Source: JBGCED01 sp045106055
GTDB taxonomy: Bacteria; Pseudomonadota; Alphaproteobacteria; CBDDJK01
NCBI GenBank assembly: GCA_045106055.1
Contig: JBGCED010000002.1
Span: 1-15,284 of the forward strand
Direction: 5' to 3'
DNA length: 15,284 bases
Shown: positions 13,270 through 15,284 of the stretch, piece after piece
Layout: the number at the start of each line of letters is the position of its first letter
Position numbering within the stretch: position 1 is the first letter of the stretch
The notes under the pieces: generated by a model
Database searches by the model: none
The model's input: only the letters and a program-made list of their open reading frames with translations
What the model was told of the DNA's origin: nothing
Program-made: the position numbers and the translations under genes

Positions 13270-15282
13270 GTGGCAAACGAAGATCAATTTTTTGAAAATA
13301 CCGAATCCCATAAAAGCGATGGCGCGGATAAGGGCTATACGGCAAATGATATCGAGGTTTTGGAAGGGCTTGAACCCGTGCGCCGCCGCCCTGGCATGTA
13401 TATTGGCGGCACCGATATTACCGCCTTACATCATCTTGTGGCTGAATTGCTGGATAATGCGATGGATGAAGCGGTTGCGGGGCATGCAAACCGCATTGAG
13501 CTTAGCCTTGACGCAGAAGGCTGTATCACCATTCGTGATAATGGGCGCGGCATTCCGATTGATCCGCACCCTAAATTCCCCAAACAATCCGCTTTGGAGG
13601 TTATTTTAACCACACTGCATTCTGGCGGTAAATTTTCAGGCGATGCATATCAAACCGCTGGCGGGCTGCATGGGGTTGGCATATCGGTTGTAAATGCCCT
13701 GTCGGATGCCATGTCGGTGGAGGTTGCGCGCGATCGCACGCTTTGGCGGCAAGCCTATTCGCGCGGCAAAACCACCAGCCCGCTTGAAAAAATTGGCGAT
13801 GTTGCCAATCGGCGCGGCACATCGGTAAAATTCCATCCTGATCCTGAAATTTTTGGATCAAATTTGCAATTTCAGCCCAGCCGCCTGTTTAAAATGGCGC
13901 GCTCTAAGGCTTATTTATTTAAAGGGGTTGAGATTCGCTGGCAATGCGATCCCATCCATTTAACAGATTCCCATGCGGCGATCCCGCAGCAACAGGTTTT
14001 TCACTTTCCAGGCGGGTTAAAGGATTATTTATCCTCGCAAATTGTCAATCGTAATTGCGTTACGCCAACGCCTTTTGCGGGTCAAACCGAAATTGACGGG
14101 ATGGGGCGGATTGAATGGGCGATTGCATGGCCAAGCTTTGGCGGGGGCTTTGCCCAAACCTATTGCAACACGATCCCCACCCCGCAAGGCGGCACCCATG
14201 AATCGGGCTTGCGCGCCATTCTTGGGCGCGGGCTTCGCAATTATGGTGAATTGGTTGGCAATCGGCTTGCAAAAGACATTGGCGGCGAAGATGTAATCGG
14301 CGAAGCGGCGATCATGCTGTCTGTGTTTATTCGTGAACCGCAATTTCAAGGACAGACCAAGGAGCGGCTAACTTCTGCTGCGGGCGGCAAATTGGTTGAA
14401 CAGGCAATGAAAGACCCGTTTGATCATTGGCTGGCAGAAGATCCGAATGGATCAAAGCTGCTGCTGGAACATGTGATCGCCCGCGTTCAAGAACGCTTAA
14501 AACGCCGCCAGCAAAAAGAAACCCTGCGGGCATCTGCTACCCGCAAACTGCCCTTGCCTGGCAAGCTTGCCGATTGTTCACAAAATTCCGCAGAAGACAG
14601 CGAATTATTTTTGGTTGAGGGGGATTCGGCGGGCGGCAGTGCAAAGCAAGCCCGCAACCGCAAAACCCAAGCTGTGCTGCCCCTAAAGGGAAAAATTTTA
14701 AATGTGGCTTCCGCGACCAGTGATAAGCTTGCCCAAAATCAAGAGATTAAGGATTTGATGCAGGCGCTTGGCTGCGGCACGCGCGATCAGTTTAATCTGG
14801 ATCAGTTACGCTATCAGCGCATTATCATTATGACCGATGCGGATGTGGACGGTGCGCATATTGCATCGCTGTTGATGACTTTCTTTTATTATGAAATGCC
14901 GCAGCTGATCAAGGCGGGGCGGCTTTATCTGGCTTGCCCGCCCTTATATCGCCTTAGCAGGGGCAAAGAAATTGCCTATGCCAAAGATGAAGAAGATCGC
15001 GCGCAGCTGCTTCAAACGAAATTTAAAGGCAGCCAAAAAGTTGACATTAGCCGCTTTAAAGGCTTGGGCGAGATGATGCCCGCCCAATTAAAACAAACCA
15101 CCATGGACCCCCACACCAGAAGCTTGATTAAAATCCATCTTCCTGATTCTGCCCGCGATGAACAGCAAGAAGCCGCCAGCGACACCAAGGCATTATTTGA
15201 AACCTTGATGGGCAAAAAACCAGAATTGCGCTTTCGCTACATCCAAGACCATGCCCGCTTCATCGAAGAAATTGATGTTTAA
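13270..15282 (+). CDS. parE: DNA topoisomerase IV subunit B (ParE)
   Basis: ParE is the ATPase subunit of topoisomerase IV, which with ParC decatenates daughter chromosomes. The 670-residue protein has the GHKL ATPase domain (about 25-230) with Glu59 in ELLDNAMDEA, Asp90 in RDNGRGIP and the ATP-lid GGLHGVG at 131-137. A transducer domain follows, with the QTK motif at 362-364, then the Toprim domain with EGDSAGGSAKQARNRK (Glu450) and TDADVDGAHI (Asp523, Asp525, Asp527), and a short C-terminal tail ending FIEEIDV. The absence of the longer GyrB architecture, the ARNRK sequence after EGDSAGGSAKQ (GyrB usually has GRDR) and the tail favour ParE over GyrB, although the two are paralogues. It starts at GTG 13270 with AAGGA 9 bp upstream. 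The gene is complete, and its stop ends 2 bp before the window's right edge. Divergent from dnaB. Confidence 0.93.
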   Translation: MANEDQFFENTESHKSDGADKGYTANDIEVLEGLEPVRRRPGMYIGGTDITALHHLVAELLDNAMDEAVAGHANRIELSLDAEGCITIRDNGRGIPIDPHPKFPKQSALEVILTTLHSGGKFSGDAYQTAGGLHGVGISVVNALSDAMSVEVARDRTLWRQAYSRGKTTSPLEKIGDVANRRGTSVKFHPDPEIFGSNLQFQPSRLFKMARSKAYLFKGVEIRWQCDPIHLTDSHAAIPQQQVFHFPGGLKDYLSSQIVNRNCVTPTPFAGQTEIDGMGRIEWAIAWPSFGGGFAQTYCNTIPTPQGGTHESGLRAILGRGLRNYGELVGNRLAKDIGGEDVIGEAAIMLSVFIREPQFQGQTKERLTSAAGGKLVEQAMKDPFDHWLAEDPNGSKLLLEHVIARVQERLKRRQQKETLRASATRKLPLPGKLADCSQNSAEDSELFLVEGDSAGGSAKQARNRKTQAVLPLKGKILNVASATSDKLAQNQEIKDLMQALGCGTRDQFNLDQLRYQRIIIMTDADVDGAHIASLLMTFFYYEMPQLIKAGRLYLACPPLYRLSRGKEIAYAKDEEDRAQLLQTKFKGSQKVDISRFKGLGEMMPAQLKQTTMDPHTRSLIKIHLPDSARDEQQEAASDTKALFETLMGKKPELRFRYIQDHARFIEEIDV

Positions 15283-15284
15283 AT

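Noticed and set aside
13270..15282. GyrB rather than ParE
   Set aside because: The 670-residue length, the ARNRK sequence after EGDSAGGSAKQ and the short IEEIDV tail fit ParE. GyrB of alphaproteobacteria is usually around 800 residues.
1..15284. Novel defence system, prophage, integron or transposon
   Set aside because: Every sizeable gene except the 127-residue membrane protein belongs to a well-known chromosomal family. There are no integrase, transposase, toxin-antitoxin or defence domains, and no tRNA or attachment-site boundaries.

Overview
The window looks like a chromosomal segment from an alphaproteobacterium of moderate GC (mid-forties percent by eye). The evidence is a PhaR-type polyhydroxyalkanoate regulator, a DnaB helicase with the lysine/arginine/glutamate-rich C-terminal insertion usual in alphaproteobacteria, an alphaproteobacterial-style heparinase II/III-like protein, and GANTC (CcrM-type) sites in two intergenic regions. 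The order or genus cannot be fixed from the sequence alone. All nine protein genes are intact, coding density is high, and there is no transposase, phage gene, CRISPR array, tRNA or rRNA. This is a housekeeping region, and I see no convincing new multi-gene system.

Layout. Positions 1-2685 run rightward: a near-consensus sigma-70 promoter, phaR, selO (13 bp after phaR) and a small three-helix membrane protein of unknown function. They meet a leftward block at a short convergent gap (2686-2773) that carries a perfect 15-bp tandem duplication. The leftward block, in transcription order, is dnaB, rseP, polA, then clpB and a heparinase II/III-like gene. rseP and polA abut with no spacer. polA and clpB are separated by two strong hairpins followed by T-rich runs, probably tandem terminators, and then by a good match to a sigma-32 (RpoH) heat-shock promoter for clpB. 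At the right end parE is divergent from dnaB and ends 2 bases before the window does.

Functionally the core is replication and repair (DnaB replicative helicase, DNA polymerase I with all three activities, topoisomerase IV subunit B) and proteostasis or stress response (ClpB disaggregase, RseP site-2 protease, SelO protein AMPylase). PhaR would link the left end to carbon-storage granules, although no pha synthesis genes are present here.

The unexplained structure is all intergenic. A 14-bp tandem duplication lies exactly across the dnaB start and creates out-of-frame upstream ATGs, including a 10-codon minicistron that stops 1 nt before dnaB. The dnaB/parE divergent region holds a GC-rich 26-bp hairpin element in two copies. 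Two mirror-image hairpins lie between polA and clpB. A 15-bp tandem duplication doubles a TATAAT in the convergent gap. rseP also sits outside its usual lipid/outer-membrane biogenesis cluster.
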